A stretch of DNA of 64,000 nucleotides from Panorpa germanica (lineage: Eukaryota; Arthropoda; Insecta; Mecoptera; Panorpidae). The notes under the pieces are model-generated. The model saw nothing but the letters and a program-made list of their open reading frames with translations, was not told where the DNA came from and made no database searches. Made by a program: the position numbers and the translations under genes. Location: positions 26,518,535 through 26,582,534 of the forward strand of contig OY783203.1 in NCBI GenBank assembly GCA_963678705.1. Direction: 5' to 3'. Positions 35,701 through 47,045 of this stretch are shown piece after piece (position 1 is the first letter of the stretch; every line of letters starts with the position of its first letter).

Positions 35701-38700
35701 TATCAAACCACTGGTTATTAATAAAATATTTTAGGAAAATGAACAATTTGCATTAGCATGGCTTAGAGCCACTTTTGAACCAGCTCATTGTAGAGTGGAA
35801 CAACAAGAATTATACAAAAATTATATTACTTCCTGTCAAAAGATTGGCCGTAAAGGTGTAATAAGCCCATTACATTTTCCTAGATGTGTCAGGTAAATTA
35901 TTTAATCAAAATTTCATTACAAATTACATTTTCATTTTTTAAGAACTTGCTTTATTTTAAGTCTTGGATAGAGAATCCTAAACTTTTAATGTTTATAGAT
36001 CTGTGTTTGGTGGAACTGTTGGTCCAAATCCTTCCAAAGAAAATAAGGAGACATTTTATTATGACGGTATAAAAATGAGAAACACACCTCTTTTAATATC
36101 AGTGAAGTCTTCGATACCACAAGTTCAAGCTGCAAAGGGCATAAATGTTGTCCCAGTTGAAACGAATTCACCAAAACCTGTAACAAATAACGTTCAAGCA
36201 GTAGTACCTCCGGAAAATGTGAGTCCAATACTTGTGGCACAATTAAGTGCACCTCCCAAATCTCCAAATCTAAAGAAAGGAAAAAGCCCGGTAATATTTA
36301 GTGCAGTAAATATTTATAGTTTATGCAGTATTATGCAGTACATTATTAATAGTTTACAAAAATTATTTGCGCACTAACTTATTTTGTAGCTAGTAGTCTG
36401 TAAATTGTATTAATTTGAATGAATTATTTTTAGCAAGTGACATCACATCCCCACTTAAGTCAAGCATTGTTAAATGCAACAAACGATGGTACAAATTCGC
36501 AAACGAATTTATTTCAAGCAACTCTTATAAATAATGCACAACATGGTAAAATATTAAATTCAAATATACAAACACAACACCCTCAGAATGACTCGAATAC
36601 ACAGATTCAGAGTAGTAGTTCCTTAATTAAGAGTCTACTTGCATCAAAGGTAAATGACGGCATGGCTACTGCAACCCCAGGCATGCAACACCAGGTAACA
36701 AACTAACCAATAACATAACTAACTAAAAACAAACCACTATATACAGGAGTGTTCCTTAAAATATTTAAAGTATTGATTGGTTTGTAATAATATTTGCATT
36801 TGTTTTTGTAATAATTAATGTATGTTGTTTTCAACAGTATACTAATATTCTATTTACATCTAACTGAATTAAAAAAGAATTAAATACTAATTTAATTGAT
36901 ATCTGCATGTACTAATGTTGGAATATTTTGATATGCAACAACTTTCTTTAATGTTTGCTTAAATGTATAAATAAAGGTGGCACAACGTCAGCAACAACAG
37001 AAGCAACGTTTACTAGCTGAGCAAATGCAAACTCCTTCAGCAAATCAAACTACCTTAGCTCAAACAACGCTTCCACATGTTTCGCAGAATCACAAAAAAG
37101 CGAAAACGAAGGTGTGAATAATAATGAAAAATGAAAAAAAAAAATTATTTGCAAATTATAAAATAAGTATTATATATTTGATTTATTTGCTTGTAGGGCG
37201 TCAAAACAGTAAATGGTGCAACAACACATTTCTCAATTAAACAACAACTTGCAATGGAAGTCGACCCGGAGACATTAATTTCCAGTACTACAATTGTACC
37301 ACTTGATGGTCTACGTTGTAGTGGCGGATCTTGGGAACCACCACCACCACTAGCACCTTTGTCTACAGGACAAACAGGCGTTTTTCTATTAAAAATGCAA
37401 AAAATGGATGAAGATTCCAACAGCACCGGTTTGTGTTATTATTTTTTGTAAGACATTATTATTATTAGGTTGATTGCATTTGCATTTTAATTTACAGGCA
37501 ACAACTCCCTGGCCTCCAGTACAGGTTTAGGAAGTCGAGATTTTATATCACACACTCATGATAATAGCACCTTTAATGAAGATAATGATAACAGCTTGAC
37601 CAGCTTCGAAGGTATTTTACTTAACGGCATACCAGGAAATTTAAATATAGATTCTACTTGCAATGAAGATAGTAATTCTAAAGATTCAACTACAAATTAT
37701 TCACATAAAATAACTGCAAATAAAATGTTGGCCGATTTGTTAGAAAAGAAATCTACCAGACCATTAGTCGTAAACGGAGTAAAAGTTGATGACAAATTTG
37801 ATAATCACAATGAAATTTATTCATTAAAAGACGGTTCTGAAGTATCGACAACGGAAGGTATGTTGCAAAAAAATTGTAGCGATTCAGTATTAGATCCTCT
37901 ATGTAATCCCACTTTAAAAAGACCGGCAGAAGATGAACTATCGGTACCCGATGCAAAACGACCTAACTTGACGAACAATTTATTATTAAACAATAAAGTA
38001 TGTGATAGCAGCCGGTTATCCCATACACCTGACAGTGTGGATAGTACCAATGGAGATGGTAATGACAATGTATCGTCAACTGCGGCAAACCTTTACGCTG
38101 CATTAGCCGCTTCAGCGTTAGAGGATGAAGATGATTTACTGCCTGAAATTGAAAAGATTGAGAATGAGTCAACATTATTAAATAATGATAGAGGTAATAT
38201 AATATCTGAGGAATCGAATCCGGTTGTGACGATGCAAATGCTTTTACCTTCTTCTGTACTTCTTCCTCCAGCAATAATGACTTTGTCGACTGGACAAACT
38301 CAACCTACATCATCTCTAAAAACTCCAATTACACAACAAGGTGTTCCAATGCTCTTGTCTGGAAATCAACCCAGGATACAAAATCAAGCACAACAGTATT
38401 TGGTATCGGGGTCATCCGGTCAGGTTCAAATTGTAACTGGTTCACAACAACAGCAAGTACAAATTGTTGGTCCTCAAGGAAGTCAAATGCCGCAAATGCA
38501 ACTTGTAAGTTCATCGCAAACTGGACAAGTGCAATTGGTAACTGGGTCTGCACAAGGTAATCAGTATGTTTTGTCGGGATCGCTTCCATCTGGTCAAACA
38601 TATGTGATGCAACCACAAACAAGTTTAGTACAAGGTCAAACGCAGACAGTCCTTGTTGCCCAAACTCCACAGCAGCAGGGTACCAATGCGAAAACAATCA

Positions 38701-41624
38701 TTATTCTTCAGCCTCAAGGAACTGGTGGAAACCAAAAAGTGGTAATGACTCCACAGGGTCAACAAGTGGTTGTTACACAGGTAGCACGTCCAATGCAAGG
38801 TATCCAGAGTGTACAGCCGGTTTCTGTTATGGTACGTATTGCTTTTCACCACTGATGAACAAACCCCATTAATAACAAGAAGTAAATTACATATTTCAAT
38901 TTCAACATTTGTTTAATACTTAATACGTAATTTAAGTAATTTCCAACGACTTTTTCCTTTTAAGATAATGTTAAATCTTCATCTTCACTTAGTTTTCAGC
39001 AATTTTTATATCGTAAATTATCTATTATATATTACACAGGTCACTCTTGGAGTCAACACATCTGTAAAAACTACATGTACACAATCTCCTTCAGGTCAAG
39101 TATCATTATCTCATGCAAATAATATAATAACTACACCGATACAAAGTGCAAATCAACAATATATAAATAATCAACATATTTCATTGCTACCTGCTCAGCC
39201 CGAACAATCTGCCGAAAGTAAAATTAATTTGTGTAGTGGTGGTGGTGATCACTTAAAACAGACCCCTAAAACTGACAATAGTGTTAATACAATGAAACTT
39301 GAACCAGTTAATATAAATTTAGATAATGCGATTAAAGACAATAGTGCATCTGTAAAATATGAAACTAAATTAATACCGCAAAATAGTTGTGATAACTTAA
39401 TTATAGATAATGTGTCAGTTAGTAATAACAATTTGAATTCAAAAGTATTTAAAAATGAACAAGAAGAAGATGTAGACGCATCATGGCCTTGGATTTGTGG
39501 CTGGAGAGGATGTGTTAAGTAAGAAATGAAAATTATAAATTCTTGTAAATACTTTTATTATTTATTGCTTAATATTTTCGTATTTATAGAAGGAAATATA
39601 AATCGGCAAATGAAGTGTATATTCATGTATGTGAAACTCATTGTCCAACGGGAACTCAAGAAGTAACATGTCAATGGGGCAGCAACTGTGATAACATGCT
39701 TCGACGAAGATTTTCTTTAATGACTCATCTGTATGACAGACACTGTTCCACCGATGTAAGTTTTATAATATGTATTCGCCTATAAGATTTTATTTAAATT
39801 TTACATAACAAATTATCTTGTAAACACAAACCTATTATTTAATAAACATTTTTCATTATAAATATGTTAGACGTACATGCTACATAACTATCTTTTGTGG
39901 ATAAAAACTAAAAACTATACCTACTTATTAAAAGTAATTAGTAAAAATATTTTAAGATTAAATTAGAGTATTTTTTAATAAATATTTTATTAAAGATATT
40001 GAAGCTAATGGCTGTTAGACGTAAACAGCAAAATGTGACACCCGTAAAAGTAGAGCCTCAGCAAAGTCCGACTCCAGTACCTACACCATCTGCTTCTCAT
40101 CCTGGGTATGCTCCAAATGCTGCTCTACACGCTATCAAAAGACATGCCCTGGAATTTGTCAATCCTAAAGAACTTCTCGTAAGTTTCAATAAACGTTAAA
40201 TATTCCTGTATATTCCTGTTAACTGCATATTGTAATATACAAGTATAGTTTCAAATTTAGACCATGTTTTGTTTACGTTCACTTTAAATATAATTAAATG
40301 GATTTTAGGAGCATTTTTATAAGTTTATACGCAGAAACGGTTAATTTGTACGAAAGTATTGTTCTTAAAGATTTTCGTTAGAAGAAAGTGATATTCTCGT
40401 TTTAGAAAAAAATGTAATCGATAAAAACATATATTTAATATTCATACAATTATTTGATGTTTTTATTAAATTAGATAAATTAAGAATCTATGCTTAGATA
40501 AATTAAGTATTCCCCACGATAATCAAATAAATAAAAATAATCAAACTTTACATTTACATACATATCAATTAGTTCATATAATTATCAATAGATCATAAGT
40601 AAATAAAAATAAAATCAACACATGGAATGTAGAATATGAGCAGTAGAAATATGATATTAAGATTACAGTAGTCATTGATTTGAATAGCTTATGCTTTGTT
40701 ATGTGTAACCAATCTTCGCATAACTGTTGATATATATTATTTTTTTTACCAAATTATGCTATATATTATGTTAATATGCACCAATCACAGCAGCACGGGA
40801 CTAGCGGCACGCCCCCTCCACGCCAAATCATCAAGGCGACGGAGATGGTAAGCGAAAGGCATTAGCACGCTTGAATCATTTGACATTGATGTTTTGTGTG
40901 TATTTTGTTTGTTTTGTCTTGTTTTATTTTTGTGTTTGTTATGAGAAGAATGGCGCACGGCAAAAGTCACTACGCTTCTACTGTTGTATGCATAACAAGT
41001 TTTAAGTACCTTATCGATTCATTTGTGTAACGTTGAAAGTAGTTGTTTCTCTTCTAAATTCAATAATTTCCTTAGTTTCGTCTGATTTTTTAATTGTTTC
41101 GTTTAATCAGTGGCTAAGGAATGTATATATACTTCTAACGCCACTGAATCAGAAGGGTGGTAAGGGAACAATCTTACATGGCTGTATAACCGATTTTGCG
41201 TATTTACCTACACACTAGAAAGATGAACAGAACTTGTTTGCGCATAATTCAGGCAACTTGGAATTTCACCATGCAACGCTTTTGAACATTTATTAATAAT
41301 TTTCATATAATAGTAAATTTTTAAAATATTTTCCAGGACGACAATGAAGGCCCAGTAACCAAAAGTATAAGGCTCACAGCGTCATTAATTTTAAGGAATA
41401 TTGTTATTTACTCTGGAGCTGGCCGAAGGTAACTGATTTCTTTATTTTGTTTTTTTTTTAATTTATTTGTATATATGTATGACATACTGATGAATAGTTT
41501 TTGTCATAGATTTCTTCGTTGTTATGAGCCACATTTAGCAAGCGTGGCCCTCAGCAATGTGGAATCATCCAGAACAATTGCCCAAGTGCTTTATGATATG
41601 AACGATACCACTGGCCTAAGGTGA
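26788..41624 (+). CDS. Bap170: PBAF subunit Bap170 (ARID2)
   Basis: Twenty-one coding exons: 26788-26879, 26966-27059, 27195-27292, 27494-27645, 27719-27937, 28017-28744, 34972-35136, 35203-35350, 35419-35660, 35735-35892, 35999-36290, 36434-36694, 36977-37111, 37197-37428, 37498-38831, 39040-39518, 39590-39755, 39996-40178, 40791-40847, 41337-41428 and 41510-41624. They give 5442 nt and 1813 aa, in phase. The order is an ARID domain (about 18-112, with [17 protein letters not shown] and GGWIKV), armadillo-like helices, an acidic [11 protein letters not shown] run, an RFX-type winged helix (about 647-735, starting [14 protein letters not shown]), a long Gln/Ser/Thr-rich region, a Cys/His zinc finger (about 1600-1665) and a helical C-terminus. 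The protein is the signature DNA-binding subunit of the PBAF (SWI/SNF) remodeller, acting in the nucleus with Polybromo and Brahma. The 6.2-kb intron 6 is by far the longest and holds repeats. Confidence 0.96.
29206..29640. mobile_element. MITE-like inverted-repeat element, non-autonomous
   Basis: The left end (CACACTGGAATCCACTAGTTGC at about 29218-29239) and the reverse complement of the right end (about 29601-29625) share CACACTGGAAT..ACTA.TTGC. The arms continue inward with clear but diverged complementarity (AGTTTCTACTT, TGAAATAATCCTCAA, ATGGTTCATACGTAT, GATCAAA), so nearly the whole unit of about 430 bp folds back around a loop at about 29400-29474. There is no coding capacity. The very start, CAGGGCTCC, resembles hAT-type termini, but I could not identify a target-site duplication. 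It sits inside intron 6 of Bap170. It is most likely an old miniature DNA transposon or foldback element. Confidence 0.65.
32179..32204. repeat. Perfect 26-bp palindrome
   Basis: AAAATACATATAC is followed directly by its exact reverse complement, with no spacer. Low-complexity AT-rich sequence makes such palindromes easier to form. Function unknown. Confidence 0.8.
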
Positions 41625-43389
41625 CCATGCCACGAGACTGCAGACAGCACAAAGTCGTCAGTCCAAGTTCTATTGTAGCGCTCAAATAATTTCGAAACTG
41701 GATTAAGAAGAAATACTCTAGAACGGTACATTCTTCTATAAAATCTTACAAGTTAGGAAAATTGTTGCGGAACTGAAATTTCTGTCAGTATAAATATGAT
41801 AGAAACTTTAGCATCTAATATCCGGCCTGGTGGTATATAAGACTGTTTGCGGAAGTCTGATTTTATTTGGATAGAAAAACATCTACGTAAATCAACAGTG
41901 ATGTTGTGACGTGTAGCACAAACTTTAAAAAAGTGAAAATAGGTGGACATTAAATCTGCAAATCCAGTTTCTATTATACGAAATTTTACATTTACTTTTT
42001 ACTTAATATCACCATGACCTTTTAAAATTATCTCTCAGAAGTTGGTAGCTCCAGAAATTGGACCACAATCATGATATGTGTACATTATAATAATTAACTA
42101 AACATAATACTGCTGGTAACACGCATGAAAAGATTTTATTTTATTAAATACAAGTGTAAAGGCGGTTGGTATAATATTTGTGTGTAATAAAAATAACCAT
42201 TGTATTAAATTAATTTATGCATATAAACTGATTCCAATGGAATCTTACTCTTAATTAAATATAATTTTGATCGTAATAACAGAATGTTTTGTATTGAGTA
42301 AACTTTGCATAAAATATAGAACAGCGGTCACCAACAGCGTTCTTGAAAGTACTAATGTAATGTAATGTAATGGTAAAAGAATTAAAAAGTAACATTAAAA
42401 ATGACTGCATCGTACAGTGGAATCATACAGTAAGAGCCAGTGTAACGAGTTTAGCTTTAATTTATGTAGTTAGTAGATGAAAATTGCAAATTATTTCAAT
42501 TTATTTTATAACTTAATGTTTTTAATGATAAGTTTTGATTCGTATATAATGTTCACCTTGCAAAGTTGTAAATTAGTTTATATTAGTTACAATTCATTGT
42601 TTAGAGACATTTTTCAAAATATATATGTCAATAAGCATCAACCCAATTAAGTTCACCACAAATTTATATTTTTATTTACAATTAGAGAGTAAGTACAAAT
42701 AAATTTTATTTTAGAAATACTTAGAAATTTTATTAGTCATATTTTTTTATACATATTGACTTTATAATTGAATCATGAATAAAGAATATTTTTATGAATT
42801 CTGTTATAATTAATTTTCAATAAAATTTTAATTAAGATAAAGCATTCCTTAAAGAAATGTTTTGTGAATGAAAAATTATCAATTTATATAATATATTATA
42901 TTTTGTCCAAATGAATATAAACCATTTCAAAATTATGTCATAAGACATATTCAGCCAAAAATGTCAAATTATGTTGGTGACCTCTGACTTAGAAAAATAT
43001 TAATTTTGTTATTTATGAATTATCTACTTTATAACAAGTTAAATTCGTGATGTATTCTTAATATATATTTATAAATTGTCATATCGTAATAACTGCAAAG
43101 AATGCATTTACCTGCTTAATATTTGACAAATACATAAAATATAAGTGAGACAATGATGACGGGTTCTATTATTTGTATTAACAAAATTATGTATGATTGA
43201 TCGAATACAATAAAAAGATGTATAGTATAATAAATTTCTTTTTTCTTTATTACGTACGTCCATGGTTGTCGTAATAAGTCCATTTAATAAATACACTTCT
43301 TGTAATATAATTCTGGCATCTTCAGAAATGTAGAATCTTATTTTCGCTAAAATTTAGCAAGAAATTTTCGAAACATTTTCGTTGTAAAT
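41625..43389. other. Bap170 3' UTR and intergenic sequence
   Basis: Non-coding sequence downstream of the Bap170 stop codon. The first part is slightly GC-richer (41640-41950) and then becomes very AT-rich. AATAAA signals occur, the clearest at 42778-42783. No gene is visible. Confidence 0.6.
42778..42783 (+). terminator. Candidate Bap170 polyadenylation signal
   Basis: AATAAA in the context ATGAATAAAGAAT, 1.15 kb after the stop. Earlier weak candidates exist (for example near 42185), so several ends are possible. Confidence 0.35.
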
Positions 43390-44014
43390 AACAAGATTCC
43401 GGAAGATTCTTTCCGGTGCTAATAAAAAGCATTCCAATTCATAAAAAAAAGGAACCAAGGTTACCTGTTAAAAGAAAAAGCGGAATTGATAGTTGCCTGG
43501 ATAATATGCAACATCTTTGACTACTTTTGTTTTGGAACCTGCAGAGAGGAAATCATTAAAATAATTACAAGAGATTTCTAAATGTTCGTAACGTGAGACA
43601 TTTGTATTTCGTAACAAGTTAATAAATTATTTATCATATGAACTCTATTAATTAGTGTTAATATTATTAAAAGTTTTCGTAACAATAATCATTTAGCGAA
43701 TAATTGAACCAAAAGTGCGCATCTTATTGCACAGTAGACAAAACAACCAATACAATATTTAAATATTACTTTCATAGATAGCACTAGCAGCTAATATTAT
43801 AACGCCTGAATTGTATGCTACTATAAATACAGACATAAATATAGTACCCATTCCAAAAACATTCACTTATAAAAAAAAGAATTATCTAGGTTACATATTT
43901 TTATTTATTCCAATACTTATATAAATTAAAAATTCAACATTTATACAAAAATATTCTTTAATTTCAAGAAACACATAAAGTCTTGTTTTTGATAAAATAA
44001 AAAATACAACATTT
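43390..44014. repeat. Diverged direct repeat, left copy
   Basis: This stretch recurs in the same orientation at 45742-46330. Shared blocks in order include AACAAGAT, CATTCCA, GCCTGGATA.TATGCAACA, AAATGTTCGTAAC, GCGAATAATTGAACCA.AAGTG, CACTAGCAGCTAAT, ACGCCTGAATTGTATGCTACTATAAATAC (written here as its first 20 bases, ACGCCTGAATTGTATGCTAC, continuing identically), and CATTCCAAAAACATT. The overall match is high with small indels. No open reading frame spans it, and LTR-type TG...CA ends are not obvious. Confidence 0.8.
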
Positions 44015-44119
44015 CCGTGGTTGATAACGACATTTTGGTCATTAGAACAACACAGACGCGTAATATACTAGGTAATACCATCCTTAACCATTCCGGTAAA
44101 TATTTTGATGGGGCTATTT

Positions 44120-45360
44120 AGGCATACGTTAAATTACTATAAATATGTTAAATTGATGAACTGTTTGCAATTTAATATATCTATGCATTTCTGACTAAAT
44201 GGAATCATTTTTAAATTCATGGGCTTTCATTCTGATTTACATTTTTGTATGTTAAATATTTTTCATGGGCTTTGGTCCGCTACACGTTTACTTGATAAAC
44301 TGTTGAATTAAATTTAAAATATTTATGTATTTCTAGATTTTATGCCCATTTTTAAATTCATAGACATGAATTTTTCTAAAACTTAAATTTTTATATTTTT
44401 TTAAAATTATTTTTGTTTTCTAACGTAGTTTTTTTTGCTGATTTCAATAAAAAAATCATTTTAAGAAATCTATTAAGGTTCAGATATAATATGCTGTTAT
44501 CTCGTAAACAAAAATACTTATGTAAAAATTAAATGCAGATTTGCATTCGGCATTTAAAATTATGTTAAAAGCCGTTATAAAATTAGAATTATTATTTTTT
44601 CAATTTTTATAAAAAGTAACAAGTCTTCTTACTTTTCATAAAAACCTTATTTTTTATATAGACAGATAATATATGTTTTCTAACGTAGATTTTAACGCTG
44701 ATTTCAAAAAGAAACATTATTTTAATAAATCTTGCAAAGCAAAATACCTATCTAAAAATTAATTGCAAATTTGTAATCAGCATTCAAAATTATGTGAAAA
44801 CCTGTTATAAAAACAATTTGTTAGCTTCAATTTTTATGAAAAGTAAGAAGACTATACTCTTGTTACTTTTTATAAAAAGAGACCAAAATAGTTTCTTATT
44901 TTTATAACGGTAATTAACATAATTTTGAATACTGATTTCAAATTTGTAATTCATTTTTAGATAAATCTTTTGGGTTACGAGATATCAGCATATTAAAGTC
45001 GAAATATAATAGATTTAAAAAAAAAAGTGTCTTTTTAAATTAGCAGAAAAAGCTACGTTAGAAAACAATAGTCATTTGTAAAAAATATAACAATATAATT
45101 TTTGTAAAAAAAGTCCATGAATTTATAAAAGATCGCATAAAAGCCAGAAAATTGTAGATAATTAAAATGCAATGACACAGTTCGTTATTTTTTAACATAG
45201 CAAATATAACTGCATAAAAAAAAATCTAAACGAAAAAATGTCCATGATATTTATAGAAGGTACCATAAATGCCTGAAAATCGTAGATATTTAATATTTAA
45301 TGAGACAGATCTTTATTTTATAGCAGAACGAATATAACTGCATCAAAAAATTTAAAAGAA
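44120..45360. repeat. Degenerate long palindrome (inverted repeat, about 620-bp arms)
   Basis: Left and right halves are reverse complements about one centre near 44741. Anchor pairs agree on this centre: AATTATGTTAAAAGCCGTTATAA (within 44556-44580) pairs with TTATAACGGTAATTAACATAATT (within 44902-44925). GTTTTCTAACGTAG at 44415 pairs with CTACGTTAGAAAAC at 45053. The block at 44604-44645 pairs with 44830-44879. Each arm also contains two related tandem units at its outer end (44125-44240 and 44280-44376 on the left; 45095-45200 and 45235-45330 on the right). It has no coding content. It lies exactly between the two direct repeats. It could be a foldback transposon, a collapsed satellite, or the source of a long hairpin RNA. 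Confidence 0.75.
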
Positions 45361-45741
45361 ATACAAATTTTTTTTTAGAAAAAGTAATAAGCCATAAGCC
45401 TGAGAAACATAAAGAATACAATGGATGAAGCAACTTGGTATTTTGAAATACACATTATATGTGTTTTAGTATTAGCGTGCGGATCAGGCGCTTTAAAACG
45501 TGTAATATTTTAAGAAGGGGTTTGAATTCATGGACTCTTTTTTCTAAAAGTGAAGTTTTATATATTTGAAATTTCTTATATATGTTTTATCTTTGACATT
45601 TGCGTTATTTTATTTACTGAATTATTTTTCGTAAGGTAATAAAATACACCTACATTACGAAAATCCACGCGGTTCTAAGAAACTTTATGAGTATTAACTG
45701 CAATTTTATAAATTGGACCTGTAATAAAACAACACAGTTAA

Positions 45742-46330
45742 TAACAAGATCCCCTTCTATCCAGTGCTATTAGAAAACATTCCATACATTAAGAAATGGG
45801 ATTCACAGGCGCCTGGATAGTATGCAACACCTTTTGCAGCTTATGTAATAGAACACTGCAGAGAAAAAATTATTAATATAATAAACGGAGATTTTAAATG
45901 TTCGTAACAATAGATATTTGCTTTCGTAACAACTAAATAAATTGTTTATAATGTTAACTCTACATTAATCAGTAATAATATTATTTAATGTTTTTGTAAC
46001 AATAACCATTTGGCGAATAATTGAACCATAAGTGCGCCATCTTATTGATAGTAGATAAAGCAACCATAGTAAATATTATTTTAACAGGTGACACTAGCAG
46101 CTAATTTTTCTACGCCTGAATTGTATGCTACTATAAATACACACGTAAATATAGTATCCATTCCAAAAACATTTACTTATTATAATTATTAACTAAGTTT
46201 TTTGCATATTTTTATTTATTCCAATTGTATAAATTAAAAATTCCACTTTTATAAAAAAGTATAATCTTCTTTCATTTCAAGAAATGCAGAAAATCTGGTT
46301 TTTTGCTAAAATAAAAAAATACAACATATT
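45742..46330. repeat. Diverged direct repeat, right copy
   Basis: Second copy of the 43390-44014 sequence in the same orientation, slightly shorter because of indels. The two copies bracket about 1.7 kb that contains the palindrome. Divergence between copies suggests an old duplication or insertion. Confidence 0.8.
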
Positions 46331-47045
46331 TATAATTTCATCACACACCTTCCTACATCTTAACGAATAAAGAAACCATCTGGTGTATAAAAAAGATGAC
46401 AATGCAGAAGGAAAGAGGGCAGGAATCAGACATGACGTCGTGGAACAACTTGTTTATTATAGCCTTTATTATATCCCTTAATGATTAAAATGTGAAACAT
46501 GAATATTTTATTCATTAATATCTACTATAATATTACGACTTTGTTAATTAAAATATTTAAAGTTCTGATAGACAAAGATATTTAACAGAGTAATAGTTAC
46601 TTTCATATTCATAGATTGAAATAAATTGCAATAGAAAACTTACTTTTAAAATATACGTACGTTATTACAAATGTTAGTTATTCGCATATTTTAAAGTTTT
46701 TCTAAAGCATTGTTGAAATCTGTGAAATCTTATTTAATTTTGGTCTTCGCTTGCAATGTGCATGACTGTATAGACGCCTACGCCATGACCTGTCCCGCCA
46801 AAGTGCGCATGTTCTAGAGCGTTATAGATCCAGAAGACAACCGAAGCACTAAAGCACTAAAGCGAACTGCACGGTCAGCCACGGTCAGTGCAGTTTCACT
46901 ATTGCAAGAGTATCATCCAAGTAAATTATTCAATTGAAATTCATCTTGACTCTTCATCTATCACTCAATATCGTCAAAGTTAAAACTCGTTGACTTTTAA
47001 AACACATTTAGTGATTTTACGTCACGGAATTACGTCCATTTGAAC
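46331..47045 (+). promoter_or_regulatory. Promoter and 5' UTR region of the ITG-like gene
   Basis: The sequence becomes GC-richer from about 46770 to 46920. It contains short tandem direct repeats (AAGCACTAAAGCACTAAAGC and two CACGGTCAG units) and a TCAGT initiator-like motif at the second unit. The ATG at 47046 follows about 130 bp later. An in-frame stop lies just upstream, so this ATG is the first usable one. The initiator placement is inference. Confidence 0.45.

Noticed and set aside
43390-46330. LTR retrotransposon interpretation of the direct repeats
   Set aside because: No TG...CA ends, no primer-binding site, no polypurine tract and no gag or pol frame between the repeats. The interior is a palindrome.
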